NCBI RefSeq assembly: GCF_001953865.1
Contig: NZ_MQUQ01000005.1
Span: 709,256 to 773,255 of the forward strand
DNA: 64,000 bases
Direction of reading: 5' to 3'
DNA from: Amycolatopsis coloradensis
GTDB taxonomy: Bacteria; Actinomycetota; Actinomycetes; Mycobacteriales; Pseudonocardiaceae
Shown here: positions 28,181-36,943 of the stretch, piece by piece
How positions within the stretch are numbered: the first letter of the stretch is position 1
How the letters are laid out: every line of letters begins with the position of its first letter
Translations under genes and position numbers: made by a program
Notes under the pieces: generated by a model
Databases searched by the model: none
Told to the model about the DNA's origin: nothing
What the model saw: only the letters and a program-made list of their open reading frames with translations

Positions 28181-31100
28181 TTAGCCCAGGGACCACAGGC
28201 GTGCGTAGTGGCCGTTCGCGGACAGGAGTTCCGTGTGCGTGCCCTGCTCGATGATCCGGCCGTGGTCCAGCACCACGATTCGGTCCGCCTTGGCGGCGGT
28301 GGCGAGGCGGTGCGCGACCACGAAGGTCGTGCGGCGGCGCGCGAGTTGTTCGGTCGCGCGCAGGACGGCGGCTTCGGTGGACGGGTCGAGGGCCGCGGTC
28401 GCCTCGTCGAGCAGGAGGACGTCCGGGTCCACGAGTTCGGCGCGGGCCAGTGCGACGAGTTGCCGTTGTCCCGCCGAAAGCGAACGTCCGCGTTCACCGA
28501 CGGGCTGGTGGAAACCGGCGGAGAGCGCGGCGACACCGTCGAGGGCGCCGACGGACCGGACCGCCTCCTCGACCTCCGCGTCGGTCGCGGAAGGCCTGCC
28601 GTAACGCACATTGTCCGCGACGGTCCCCGAGAACAGGTGTGCTTCCTGTGGCACCACGCCCATTCGCGCGCGCAGCGCGGCCAGGTCGTACTCGCGGATG
28701 TCGGTTCCGTCGATCCGGACCACGCCGCCTGTCGCGTCGTAGAAGCGCGCGACGAGCTTCACCGCTGTCGACTTCCCGGCGCCCGTCGCGCCGACCAATG
28801 CGACGGTCTCCCCGGCCGGGACCTCCAGTGAAAGCTGGGTCAGGGCGGGCTCGTCCGTTGCGGTGTAAGCGAAATCGACATCCTTGAACGAGACCTCGCC
28901 TCGCAGCCGCTCCGGGACCGCGACCGGTTTCTCCGCCTCGGGAACGGAAGTCGGCGTGCGCAACAGTTCGCCGATGCGGACCAGGCCGACCCGCGCCTGC
29001 TGATAACCGTCGAAAACCGAAGACAGTTGCTGGATCGGCGAGAAGAACTGGCCAAGGTACAACAGGAACGCCACCAGCACGCCCGCCGACAAGGTGCCAG
29101 CCGCGACCCGGTTCGCGCCGACGATCAGCACGACCACCTCGGCCAGCCCCGAAAGCATCGCCGCGAAAGGGAAGTACGTGGCGACGAGCCGTTGCGCGCG
29201 CAAGCGTGAACGCCGGTACTCGTCGCTGCGGGAAGCGAACTTCTCCGCCGTCCGCTCTTCACGCGTGTACGCCTGCGCGACCCGCAGCCCGTTCACGTTC
29301 TCCTGCATGTCCGCGTTGACGACGCTGACCCGTTCCCGCGCTTCGGTGTACGCCTTGGACGAGGCGCGGCGGAAGATCACCGTCGCCACGACGAGGATCG
29401 GCAGTACCGCGAGCGCGTACGCCGCCAGCCCGATGTCGGTGATCATCAGCGCCGCCGCGATCCCGACCAGTGTCAGCGCGCTCACCACGGCCTGCGCGAC
29501 ACCGGTTTGCAGGAACGTCGAGAGCGCGTCGACGTCGGTCGTCATCCGGGTCATGATCTTCCCGGACAGTTCGCGTTCGTAGAAGTCGAGCCCGAGCCGT
29601 TGCAGATGCGCGTAACTGCGGACGCGCAGCGAATACAGCACCGTCTCGCCGACCCGCGCCGTCATCTTGGTCTGGAGATAGATCGCGAGCCAGTCCGCGA
29701 CGATCACCAGCGCGCCGATCCCGGCGGCCAGCCAGATCACCGCTTCCAGCCCGGTGCGCACGCCGTTGTCGATGCCGTACTGATACAGCGCGGGCATCGC
29801 GATGGTGGCCATCGCGTCCGCCGCGACCAGGCCGATCACCACGGCGAGCGGGCCACGCACGGGTTTCAGCAGGCGGCCGAGGCGGAAGTTCGGTTCGGCC
29901 GCGGTGATGTCCGTGCCCGGGAGCTTCGGCGTGTCCGTGGCGGGCGGCAGTTTCCGGACGCCTTCGAGAAGTTCCCCGGTCGGCGGCAGATCGACGTCCC
30001 ATTCGCCGCCGGAGCCCTTGCGCTCGCTCGCCAGCTCGTCGGCGTCGTCCTGCTCCGGCCAGAGGGCGGGGGTGATTCCGGCGGGCCCGCAGTCGAGGCC
30101 CTCGCAGCGGTGCGGTTCCTCGACGTCGTCACCCGGTCCCGCGACGAGTTCGCGGAACAGCGGGCAGCGTGCCAGCAGTTCCTCCTCGGTGCCGATGTCG
30201 ACGACTCGCCCCTTGTCCAGCACGGCGATCCGGTCGGCGAGGGCGAGGGTGGAGCGGCGGTGCGCGATCAGCAGGGTCGTCCGGCTCGCGGTGACCGAGC
30301 GCAGCGTGTCGTGGATCGCGGCCTCGGTGACCGTGTCGATGGCGGACGTCGCGTCGTCGAGGACCAGCACCCGCGGGTCGGTCATCAGTGCCCTGGCCAG
30401 GCCGAGCCGTTGCCGCTGGCCGCCTGACAACGTGAGGCCTCGTTCGCCGACGAGCGTGTCGTAGCCGTCGGGAAGGCGCTGGATGAACTCGTCCGCTTCC
30501 GCCGCACTCGCCGCCGCGCGGATCTCCTCGTCGCTCGCGTCCGGCCTGCCGTAGGCGATGTTGTCGCGCACCGACGAGGAGAACAGGAACGCTTCCTCGA
30601 AGACGACGCCGATCGTGCTGCGCAGGTCGTGCTGCCGGACGTCGCGGACGTCGAGGTCGCCGACCTGGACCGAACCACTGTGGACGTCGTAGAACCGGGG
30701 CAGCAGCAAGGAGATCGTCGACTTGCCGGAGCCGGCGGTGCCGACCAGGGCGAGTGTTTCCCCTGGCCTGGCGTCGAGGGTGAGCCCGTCGAGGACCGGA
30801 TCCGACCGCGTGTACCCGAAGGAGACGTCCTCCAGCCGGACGCCGAGCGGTCCTTCGGGCAGCGGCCGCGCGTCCGGGCTGTCGACGACGTCCGGCTGCG
30901 CGTCGATCAGCTCGTTGACCCGTTCCGCGCCCGCGCGGGTCAGCTGGGCCTGCACGACGAGGCTCGAGATCATCCTCGCCGGACCGATCAGGATGGACAG
31001 ATAGGTGGCGAAGGCCAGGAAGGTGCCCAGGCTGATTTCGCCCTTCAGCGCGAGCACACCGCCGACCGCCAGCACCGCCACCTGACCGGCCGCGGGCAGC

Positions 31101-31903
31101 GCCGCCGTCGTGGCCGTGGGCAACGAGGACAAGCGGGCCGCGCGCATACGTTCGGCGAAGAGCTTCTTCGCCGTCTTCTCCAGCTTCGCGACTTCGCGCG
31201 CCTCCTGGCCGAAGCCCTTCACGACGCGTACGCCGGTGACGGTCTCCTCGACCTGCTGCGCGACGTCGGCCGCGCGCTGCTGCGCCGCCCAGGTCGCGGG
31301 GAAGAGCCGCTTCCGGCTCACGGCCATGATGATCGCGATCGCCGGGGCGACCACCATCGCGATCAGGGTCAGCGTCGGCGACATCCACAGCATCGCGCCG
31401 AGGGACAGCAGCGCGAAGATCACCGAGCCCGCCGATAGGGGCACCTGCATCAGGACCGACGTGACCAGCTGGAGATCCGAGATCGCGCGCGAGGCGACCT
31501 GCCCGGTGCGCAGCGCGTCCTGCTTGCCGCCGTCGAGCCGGGAGACCGCGTTGAACACCTGCCTGCGCAGGTCGTGCTGGACGTCGAGGGCCAGCCGCCC
31601 GCCGACGTACCGGCGGGCGAACGCGTTCCCGAAGGTCAGCACCTGGAGCACCGCCATCACGGCGGCGAGCACGCCGAGGCGGGAGGTGTCGCCGGCGACG
31701 GCGCCGTCGAGCGCCTCGCGGATCAGCAGCGGACCGGCGGCCTGGAGCCCGACGCCGATGATCGCCGCGCCCAGCGACAGCACGACCAGCCAGGGGTGTT
31801 TCCAGCACGAAGCGGCCAGACGGCGGATCCAGCCTCCGGTGGGTGCGGGGGTGGTCTCACGTGCCGGACTGGCTTGACGCGGACGAGGTGGAGCAGTAGT
31901 CAC
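28181..31903 (-). CDS. Fused ABC exporter, TMD-NBD-TMD-NBD (Rv0194-like)
   Basis: 1240 residues holding two complete half-transporters. NBD1 has GTAGSGKST, LSGGQRQRLGLARAL and VLVLDDATSAID. NBD2 has GATGAGKST, LSAGQRQLVALARAE and VLLLDEATAALD. A charged linker of about 90 residues (around EEPHRCEGLDCGPAGITPAL) joins the halves. In NBD1 the Walker B glutamate is aspartate and the Q-loop glutamine is glutamate (VVFEEAFLF), and NBD2 has LSAGQ. One composite ATP site is therefore degenerate and the other canonical. The layout resembles mycobacterial Rv0194, linked to multidrug export. The cargo here is unknown. GTG start at 31903. Confidence 0.9.
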   Translation of the reverse strand: MTTAPPRPRQASPARETTPAPTGGWIRRLAASCWKHPWLVVLSLGAAIIGVGLQAAGPLLIREALDGAVAGDTSRLGVLAAVMAVLQVLTFGNAFARRYVGGRLALDVQHDLRRQVFNAVSRLDGGKQDALRTGQVASRAISDLQLVTSVLMQVPLSAGSVIFALLSLGAMLWMSPTLTLIAMVVAPAIAIIMAVSRKRLFPATWAAQQRAADVAQQVEETVTGVRVVKGFGQEAREVAKLEKTAKKLFAERMRAARLSSLPTATTAALPAAGQVAVLAVGGVLALKGEISLGTFLAFATYLSILIGPARMISSLVVQAQLTRAGAERVNELIDAQPDVVDSPDARPLPEGPLGVRLEDVSFGYTRSDPVLDGLTLDARPGETLALVGTAGSGKSTISLLLPRFYDVHSGSVQVGDLDVRDVRQHDLRSTIGVVFEEAFLFSSSVRDNIAYGRPDASDEEIRAAASAAEADEFIQRLPDGYDTLVGERGLTLSGGQRQRLGLARALMTDPRVLVLDDATSAIDTVTEAAIHDTLRSVTASRTTLLIAHRRSTLALADRIAVLDKGRVVDIGTEEELLARCPLFRELVAGPGDDVEEPHRCEGLDCGPAGITPALWPEQDDADELASERKGSGGEWDVDLPPTGELLEGVRKLPPATDTPKLPGTDITAAEPNFRLGRLLKPVRGPLAVVIGLVAADAMATIAMPALYQYGIDNGVRTGLEAVIWLAAGIGALVIVADWLAIYLQTKMTARVGETVLYSLRVRSYAHLQRLGLDFYERELSGKIMTRMTTDVDALSTFLQTGVAQAVVSALTLVGIAAALMITDIGLAAYALAVLPILVVATVIFRRASSKAYTEARERVSVVNADMQENVNGLRVAQAYTREERTAEKFASRSDEYRRSRLRAQRLVATYFPFAAMLSGLAEVVVLIVGANRVAAGTLSAGVLVAFLLYLGQFFSPIQQLSSVFDGYQQARVGLVRIGELLRTPTSVPEAEKPVAVPERLRGEVSFKDVDFAYTATDEPALTQLSLEVPAGETVALVGATGAGKSTAVKLVARFYDATGGVVRIDGTDIREYDLAALRARMGVVPQEAHLFSGTVADNVRYGRPSATDAEVEEAVRSVGALDGVAALSAGFHQPVGERGRSLSAGQRQLVALARAELVDPDVLLLDEATAALDPSTEAAVLRATEQLARRRTTFVVAHRLATAAKADRIVVLDHGRIIEQGTHTELLSANGHYARLWSLG

Positions 31904-31963
31904 CCCGCCAGCCTATGCGGCCCCACCGACAGGACCGGCCGGTTCGCGGAGGGCCGAACGAGG

Positions 31964-32008
31964 TGAACGGGACTTTCATGGCGGAATTTGCCATGAAAGC
32001 CCCGTTCA
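31964..32008. terminator. Palindromic terminator between ABC genes
   Basis: Two 19-base arms (TGAACGGGACTTTCATGGC and its near-complement, one mismatch) around a 7-base loop. Each arm contains TGAA-N7-TTCA. It separates the ABC-2 permease gene from the fused exporter on the same strand. Confidence 0.85.
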
Positions 32009-32026
32009 TCGCACGCTGGACGTGAC

Positions 32027-32911
32027 TTACGTGATGTCCTTCTTCTGGTTCACGGCCCAGCCGGCGAGGAAGAAGATCATCGTCCAGCCGAAGAAGATGA
32101 GCGCGGAGGCCCACCACGAGAAGGCGCCGGGGGCACCGGCCGCGTACTGCAGCGCCCACGCCGTCTCGTCCTCCAGCGTCGGCACCTTCACACCGGCGGC
32201 GCCGAACGCCTCCGCGCCGATGGCGCCCACGATCCCGTTGACCGTGCCGTTCGGCAGGACGCCACCCAGCCAGGTGATGTCCGCCGCACCGAACATGACG
32301 AACACCAATACGTTCTCGACGACGAGCATCCAGATGGTCAGCGTGATGATGCTGCCGACCACACTGCGCCAGACCGCGCCGACACCGATGCCGAACAGGG
32401 TCGCCAGGATCGTCGCGAGCACACCAGCCCCGAGCACGCCCAGCCACTGGCCCGCCGTCGGCAGGCGCGCGCTGTCGACCGTGATCACGGTGCCGAGGCT
32501 CGCCGCGGCCACGATGATCACGCCGTAGATGGCGCCCCACGCGATGTAGGTGATCATCTTCGCGCTCAGCGCCGAAACCCGGTTCGGGGCGGTGAGGAAC
32601 GTCGTGGTGATCGTCTTCTTCGTGTACTCGCCGGCGAGGGCGAAGACACCGAAGATGATCGGGATCATCGTGCCGATGTTGATGCCGTGCCCGAGGGCGA
32701 GCAGGCCGACGGGCAGCTCACCGGTCGAGATGCCGAGCGCTTCGGTCAGCTCACGGGTGTCCGAACGGCCGAGGAAGTCGCTGAAGTCGTTGGTGATCAT
32801 GCCCCAGAACAGGGCGAACGCGAAAGCGAAGACCACCGCGGGGATCATCAGCGCCCACCACGCCTTGAGCGTGAGCGTTTTGCGGAACTCCGCCTTGATC
32901 AGGTTGCCCAT
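32027..32911 (-). CDS. ABC-2 type export permease
   Basis: 294 residues, six predicted transmembrane helices. The N-terminus MGNLIKAEFRKTLTLKAWWAL is typical of ABC-2 permeases. It forms an exporter with the adjacent ATPase. The start overlaps the ATPase stop by one base on the minus strand. Cargo unknown. Confidence 0.9.
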   Translation of the reverse strand: MGNLIKAEFRKTLTLKAWWALMIPAVVFAFAFALFWGMITNDFSDFLGRSDTRELTEALGISTGELPVGLLALGHGINIGTMIPIIFGVFALAGEYTKKTITTTFLTAPNRVSALSAKMITYIAWGAIYGVIIVAAASLGTVITVDSARLPTAGQWLGVLGAGVLATILATLFGIGVGAVWRSVVGSIITLTIWMLVVENVLVFVMFGAADITWLGGVLPNGTVNGIVGAIGAEAFGAAGVKVPTLEDETAWALQYAAGAPGAFSWWASALIFFGWTMIFFLAGWAVNQKKDIT

Positions 32912-34071
32912 CAGCCCTGGCCTCCCCAGCCCTCGTTCTGGCCCTGCTGCTGCGCCTGCTGCTGAGGCGGCGCCTGCTGGTACTGCTGTTGCTGCGGCGG
33001 CTGGTGCTGGAACTGCTGCTGCGGCGGCGCGAACCCGGGCGGCGGCGTGTTCTGCGGGGCATAGACGGGAGGCTGCCCCTGGTACCCGGGCGGCGGGCCC
33101 TGATAACCCGGGGGCGGACCCTGGTAGCCGGGCGGCGGACCCTGCTGGAAACCGGGCTGCGGCGCCGCGTACTGACCCTGGGTCAGCTGGAAGAACATCC
33201 GCTCCAGATCCGCGGTCTCCTCCTGCATGCCGTAGACCGCGATGCTCGCCTTGGCGGAGATGTCACCGATCTGCTGCACCGTCGCACCGGACACCGCGAC
33301 CCGGCCGTCCGGCATCGGCGAGACCTGCGTGATACCCGCCTCCTGCAACGCGGAGACGAGACCGTTCGCGTCGGCGGACTGCACCAGCACCCGCGACTGG
33401 TTGCTCTTGCGCAACTGGTCCAGCGAGCCGTTGTAGCGCGTCATGCCCTGGCTGATGATGATGACCTGGTCGATCGTCTGCTCCACCTCGTTCAGGAGGT
33501 GGCTCGAGACCAGCACCGTGCGCCCCTCACGCGCGTACGCGCGCAGGAAGTTCCGAAGCCACAGGATGCCTTCGGGGTCGAGACCGTTCGTCGGCTCGTC
33601 CAGCACCAGCACCTGCGGATCCCCCAGCAACGCCGTCGCCAGCGCCAGCCGCTGCCGCATACCGAGCGAGAACCCGCCCGCCTTGCGGTCCGCCGCCGAC
33701 GAAAGGCCGACCAGGCCGAGCACCTCGCCCACCCGCTGATCCGGCATCCCGATCGCCGCCGAGTACACGCGCAGGTGATTCCGCGCCGTACGTCCCGGGT
33801 GGAAGCCCTCGTTCTCCAGCACCGAACCGACGACCCTCGCCGGATTCCCCAGCTGGTCGTGCGGGCGCCCGTTGATGGTCGCCGTGCCGTTCGTGGGCGT
33901 CACCAGCCCGAGCAGCATCCGGAGCGTCGTGGTCTTCCCCGCCCCGTTGGGCCCGAGGAACCCGGTCACCGAACCCGGCTCCACCGTGAAACTCAGATTC
34001 TGGACCGCGTTGACCGCACCGAATTGCTTGCTCAGATTCTGCACCGCGATGCGGCCACTGCCGTCGTGCAT
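32911..34071 (-). CDS. ABC exporter ATPase with Pro/Gln-rich C-terminal tail
   Basis: 386 residues. Walker A GPNGAGKTTT, signature FSLGMRQRLALATALLGDP and Walker B VLVLDEPTNGLDPEG show a DrrA/CcmA-type ATPase. Unusually, about the last 90 residues are low-complexity: four copies of a GPPPGYQ repeat followed by a Gln/Pro-rich stretch (QQQFQHQPPQQQQYQQAPPQ). The tail is not needed for ATPase function in relatives and could bind a partner protein. The start at 34071 (MHDGSGRIAVQNL) has AAGGGGACGG upstream. An in-frame ATG at 34110 is less well placed. Confidence 0.9.
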   Translation of the reverse strand: MHDGSGRIAVQNLSKQFGAVNAVQNLSFTVEPGSVTGFLGPNGAGKTTTLRMLLGLVTPTNGTATINGRPHDQLGNPARVVGSVLENEGFHPGRTARNHLRVYSAAIGMPDQRVGEVLGLVGLSSAADRKAGGFSLGMRQRLALATALLGDPQVLVLDEPTNGLDPEGILWLRNFLRAYAREGRTVLVSSHLLNEVEQTIDQVIIISQGMTRYNGSLDQLRKSNQSRVLVQSADANGLVSALQEAGITQVSPMPDGRVAVSGATVQQIGDISAKASIAVYGMQEETADLERMFFQLTQGQYAAPQPGFQQGPPPGYQGPPPGYQGPPPGYQGQPPVYAPQNTPPPGFAPPQQQFQHQPPQQQQYQQAPPQQQAQQQGQNEGWGGQG

Positions 34072-34289
34072 ACCGTCCCCTTTTGTTGACGAAGGCCGAT
34101 CCTGCGACATCCTGCCTCACCGGGTGAGCCCGCACCCACGGAAGGGGTGAATCCGCCGAAAGCGACCTTCGTCACGTTCAGTGCGGTGACGGTTCCGTCC
34201 CCCAGCGCAGCCGTCACTGGGCCGAATGGCCGCTGACTACCGGATATGCGACGTAGAGCGCGGAAAATAACCGACCGCGAAGGAAGTCT

Positions 34290-34358
34290 GTGAAGAAATA
34301 TTTCCGAAGACATGGCAACCCCATGCAGCGCGACGGCAACTTATTACCTACGATGTAG
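34290..34358 (+). CDS. Candidate 22-residue ORF with two consecutive TTA codons
   Basis: GTG start with AAGGA 5 bases upstream. The predicted peptide begins VKKYFRRHGN and is basic and short. It uses two adjacent TTA leucine codons (AACTTATTACCT), very rare at this GC content. A 12-bp stem hairpin starts 3 bases after the stop. No downstream gene on this strand would make it a leader peptide. Low GC at third positions argues against an old protein gene, so an RNA gene is an alternative. Confidence 0.3.
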   Translation: MKKYFRRHGNPMQRDGNLLPTM

Positions 34359-34360
34359 GA

Positions 34361-34405
34361 GGCGGCCCGCTCCCAGTGACCCCCAGGCTGGTCGAGCGGG
34401 CCGCC
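34361..34405 (+). terminator. Hairpin after the small-ORF candidate
   Basis: Perfect 12-base arms GGCGGCCCGCTC and GAGCGGGCCGCC around a 21-base loop. Directly downstream of the candidate ORF stop. Confidence 0.5.
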
Positions 34406-34590
34406 CTCAGCCCCTTTGCCCCACCCTGGTCGGTGCTTGCGCACCTTCCCAGTGGTGGGCTTCGTCGTATCACCCGGGGGCCGAGCCCCCGGAGCCCCGA
34501 CGGTCCGTTCGGCGCCGGTTGGTCGTCGGGGTCCTACGCGCGGGCCTGGCGGCCCGGCGTGGACGGAGGCGAGTGGGTCCCGTCGTTCTT

Positions 34591-34653
34591 CGAAGTACGT
34601 GAAGGCCCCCTTCCGGTACCTAGGCGCAAGGAAGGGGGCCTTCACGTACTTCG
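34591..34653. terminator. Nested-palindrome hairpin downstream of ald (outer)
   Basis: Perfect 24-base arms starting CGAAGTACGTGAAGGCCCCC around a 15-base loop. It is the second hairpin past the ald stop and belongs to the intergenic family described in the findings. Confidence 0.8.
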
Positions 34654-34663
34654 GTGTAAAGGA

Positions 34664-34702
34664 GCGAGGGACCTTTGCACTGGGGTGACAAAGGTCCCTC
34701 GC
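34664..34702 (-). terminator. Terminator after ald (inner)
   Basis: Perfect 14-base arms GCGAGGGACCTTTG and CAAAGGTCCCTCGC around an 11-base loop, about 20 bases past the ald stop. Confidence 0.85.
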
Positions 34703-34721
34703 GTGGGAGTGTGGCTTGGGG

Positions 34722-35837
34722 TCAGGCCAGGACTTCGGCCAGGTCCGTGGCGGGCAGGCCGTGCGCGGCCGCGACAGGGGCGTTCGTGAGAGCGCCGGCG
34801 TGCGTGTTGAGGCCCTTCGCGAGTGAAGCGTCCGCCTGCAGTGCCTTCTTCCAGCCGAACTCCGCGAGCTGGACGGCGTACGGCAGCGTCACGTTGGTCA
34901 GGCCGTAGGTCGAGGTACGCGGGACAGCGCCCGGCATGTTCGCGACGCAGTAGAACACCGACTCGTGGACCTTGTAGGTCGGCTCGTCGTGCGTGGTCGG
35001 CCGCGAGTCGGCGAAGCAACCGCCCTGGTCGATCGCGATGTCCACCAGCACGCTGCCCGGGCGCATCCGCGAAACGAGGTCGTTCGAGACCAGCTTCGGC
35101 GCCTTCGCGCCGGGCACGAGCACCGCGCCGATGACCATGTCGGCCTCCAGCACGGACTGCTCGACCGACAGCGCGTTCGAGGTCACCGTGCGGATGCGGC
35201 CACCGAAGTCGTTGTCGATCTGGCGGAGGCGGTCGACGTTGGTGTCGAGGATCTCGACGTCCGAGCCGAGGCCGAGCGCGACCCGCGCGGCGTTGAGACC
35301 GGCGACACCGCCACCGATCACGACCACGCGCGCCGGGTGGACACCGGGGATGCCGCCGGGCAGCACCCCGCGGCCACCGCTCGGCTTCATCAGGGAGTAC
35401 GCGCCCACCTGCGGCGCCAGCCTGCCCGCGACCTCGGACATCGGCGCGAGCAGCGGCAGCGCGCGGTTCGGGGTCTGCACCGTCTCGTACGCGATCGCGG
35501 TGGTGCCCGCGGCCAGCAGCGCGTCGGTCAGCGGCCGGTCCGCGGCGATGTGCAGGTAGGTGAACAGCACCTGGTCGGCGCGCAGCCGCGGGTACTCCTC
35601 GGCGATCGGCTCCTTGACCTTGAGCACGAGTTCACCCTCGGACCAGGTCTCGTCCGCCGTCGCGAGGATCTTCGCGCCCGCGGCGAGGTACTCGTCGTCG
35701 GTGATGGACGAGCCGAGGCCGGCGCCGGTCTCGACGAAGACGTCGTGGCCGCGCCCGGTCAGTTCGTGCACGCCCGCCGGGGTGAGCGCCACCCGGTATT
35801 CGTGCCTCTTGATTTCACGGGGGACGGCGATACGCAC
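34722..35837 (-). CDS. ald: Alanine dehydrogenase
   Basis: 371 residues from GTG with AGGAGG upstream. Typical N-terminus (RIAVPREIKRHEYRVALTPAG), catalytic Lys/His region (LVLKVKEPIAEEY, FTYLHIAADRPLTDALL), NAD-binding loop (VVVIGGGVAGLNAARVALGLG), and DIAIDQGGCFADSRPTTHDEP. It interconverts alanine with pyruvate plus ammonia. Full length for the family. Two terminators follow. Actinobacterial ald is often controlled by an adjacent regulator. The nearest one here, a PucR-type protein, is 2 kb away. Confidence 0.96.
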   Translation of the reverse strand: MRIAVPREIKRHEYRVALTPAGVHELTGRGHDVFVETGAGLGSSITDDEYLAAGAKILATADETWSEGELVLKVKEPIAEEYPRLRADQVLFTYLHIAADRPLTDALLAAGTTAIAYETVQTPNRALPLLAPMSEVAGRLAPQVGAYSLMKPSGGRGVLPGGIPGVHPARVVVIGGGVAGLNAARVALGLGSDVEILDTNVDRLRQIDNDFGGRIRTVTSNALSVEQSVLEADMVIGAVLVPGAKAPKLVSNDLVSRMRPGSVLVDIAIDQGGCFADSRPTTHDEPTYKVHESVFYCVANMPGAVPRTSTYGLTNVTLPYAVQLAEFGWKKALQADASLAKGLNTHAGALTNAPVAAAHGLPATDLAEVLA

Positions 35838-35963
35838 GGAGTGCCTCCTGCGGCGGGTCTACGACAAAGGTGCTGCCACTCACGGTGAGCCACCCGGACG
35901 GCGGTGTCATCGTCCGCTCACGACAGGCTTAAGAGCCGATCATGGTCCCCACAGCACAACGGC

Positions 35964-35994
35964 TTGACCTCCAGTCAACTTGAGCTTGCACCTT
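35964..35994 (+). promoter_or_regulatory. SoxR-like box in the promoter of the oxidoreductase gene
   Basis: A -35 element TTGACC (35964-35969) runs into CCTCCAGTCAACTTGAGC (35968-35985). This resembles the SoxR box CCTCAAG-N4-CTTGAGG, with mismatches at positions 5 and 18. With a 19-base spacer, the weak -10 falls at 35989-35994. That would start the transcript about at the ATG (36002), giving a leaderless message. Confidence 0.6.
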
Positions 35995-36001
35995 GGGACA
36001 C

Positions 36002-36943
36002 ATGAGAGCCGTGTGGTTGAAAGAGTTCGGCGGGCCCGAAGTGCTCGTCGCGGGCGACGCCCCCGATCCGGTGCCCGCCGCCGGGCAGGCCCTGATCGAG
36101 GTGGCGTTCGCCAACATCACGTTCGTCGAGACCCAGTTCCGCGCGGGCGGCGGCGGGCCGTTCCGCGCCGAACTGCCGATGATCCCCGGCAACGGCGTCG
36201 GCGGCGTGATCAGCGCGGTCGGCGAAGGGGTCGACCTCGCCCTGGTCGGAAAGCGGGTCGTGACCTCCACCGGCGGGTCCGGGGGGTACGCGCAGCGGGT
36301 CGCGGTCGACGCCGGCTCCGTCTTCGAGGTGCCGGACGCGCTGGCCCTCGACGCCGCGGTGGCGATTCTCGCCGACGGCCGCACGGCGACGGCGCTGGTG
36401 ACCGCCGCGCGCCTCCAGCCGGGAGAACGGGTGCTGGTCGAGGCCGCGGCGGGCGGTGTCGGTGGCCTGGTCGTCCAGCTCGCCAAGGCCGCGGGCGCGG
36501 AGGTCGTCGGCGCGGCGGGCGGCCCGGCGAAGGTCGAACACGTCCGGGTGCACGGCGCCGATCTGGCGGTCGACTACCGCGAACCGGACTGGGCGGCGAA
36601 GGCGGGCGAGGTCGACGTCGTCTTCGACGGGGTCGGCGGCGAGATCGGGACGACGTCGTTCGGGCTGCTGAAGCCCGGCGGCCGGATGCTGATCTACGGG
36701 CTGTCGAGTGGCTCGTGGACAGAGGTGTCCGAAGAGGACGCCGCCGCGCGCGGGGTCACGGTGATCCAGAACCTCGGCGGGCAGGCGGAGATGCGGGCGT
36801 TCACCGAGTCCGCCCTCGCCGAAGCCGCCGCCGGACGGCTGGAACCCGTGGTGGGCCAACGATTCCCCCTCGAACGCGCGGCGGACGCGCACGCGGTCAT
36901 GCAGTCGCGTGGCGCGCTCGGCAAGACGCTGCTCGAGGTCTGA
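36002..36943 (+). CDS. Zinc-binding-type dehydrogenase / NADPH:quinone oxidoreductase
   Basis: 313 residues of the MDR superfamily, quinone-reductase group. GroES-like N-terminal domain (LIEVAFANITFVETQFRAGG, IPGNGVGGVISAVGEGVD) and Rossmann motif RVLVEAAAGGVGGLVVQLAK. The zinc ligands of alcohol dehydrogenases are absent, as in quinone reductases. Redox-cycling compounds are likely substrates, which agrees with the SoxR-like box upstream. The TGA overlaps the ATG of the next gene (TGATG). No ribosome binding site is seen, which fits a leaderless start at 36002. Confidence 0.88.
   Translation: MRAVWLKEFGGPEVLVAGDAPDPVPAAGQALIEVAFANITFVETQFRAGGGGPFRAELPMIPGNGVGGVISAVGEGVDLALVGKRVVTSTGGSGGYAQRVAVDAGSVFEVPDALALDAAVAILADGRTATALVTAARLQPGERVLVEAAAGGVGGLVVQLAKAAGAEVVGAAGGPAKVEHVRVHGADLAVDYREPDWAAKAGEVDVVFDGVGGEIGTTSFGLLKPGGRMLIYGLSSGSWTEVSEEDAAARGVTVIQNLGGQAEMRAFTESALAEAAAGRLEPVVGQRFPLERAADAHAVMQSRGALGKTLLEV

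Larger units (their letters stand above)
34072..34721. other. 650-base intergenic region with small-ORF candidate and tandem hairpins
   Basis: This stretch lies between two minus-strand genes. It includes the promoter of the ABC ATPase (34072-34250), a possible 22-codon ORF (34290-34358) followed by a hairpin, about 185 bases with nothing I can support (34406-34590), and two strong hairpins before the ald stop. Longer open frames here lack coding character. Confidence 0.55.
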
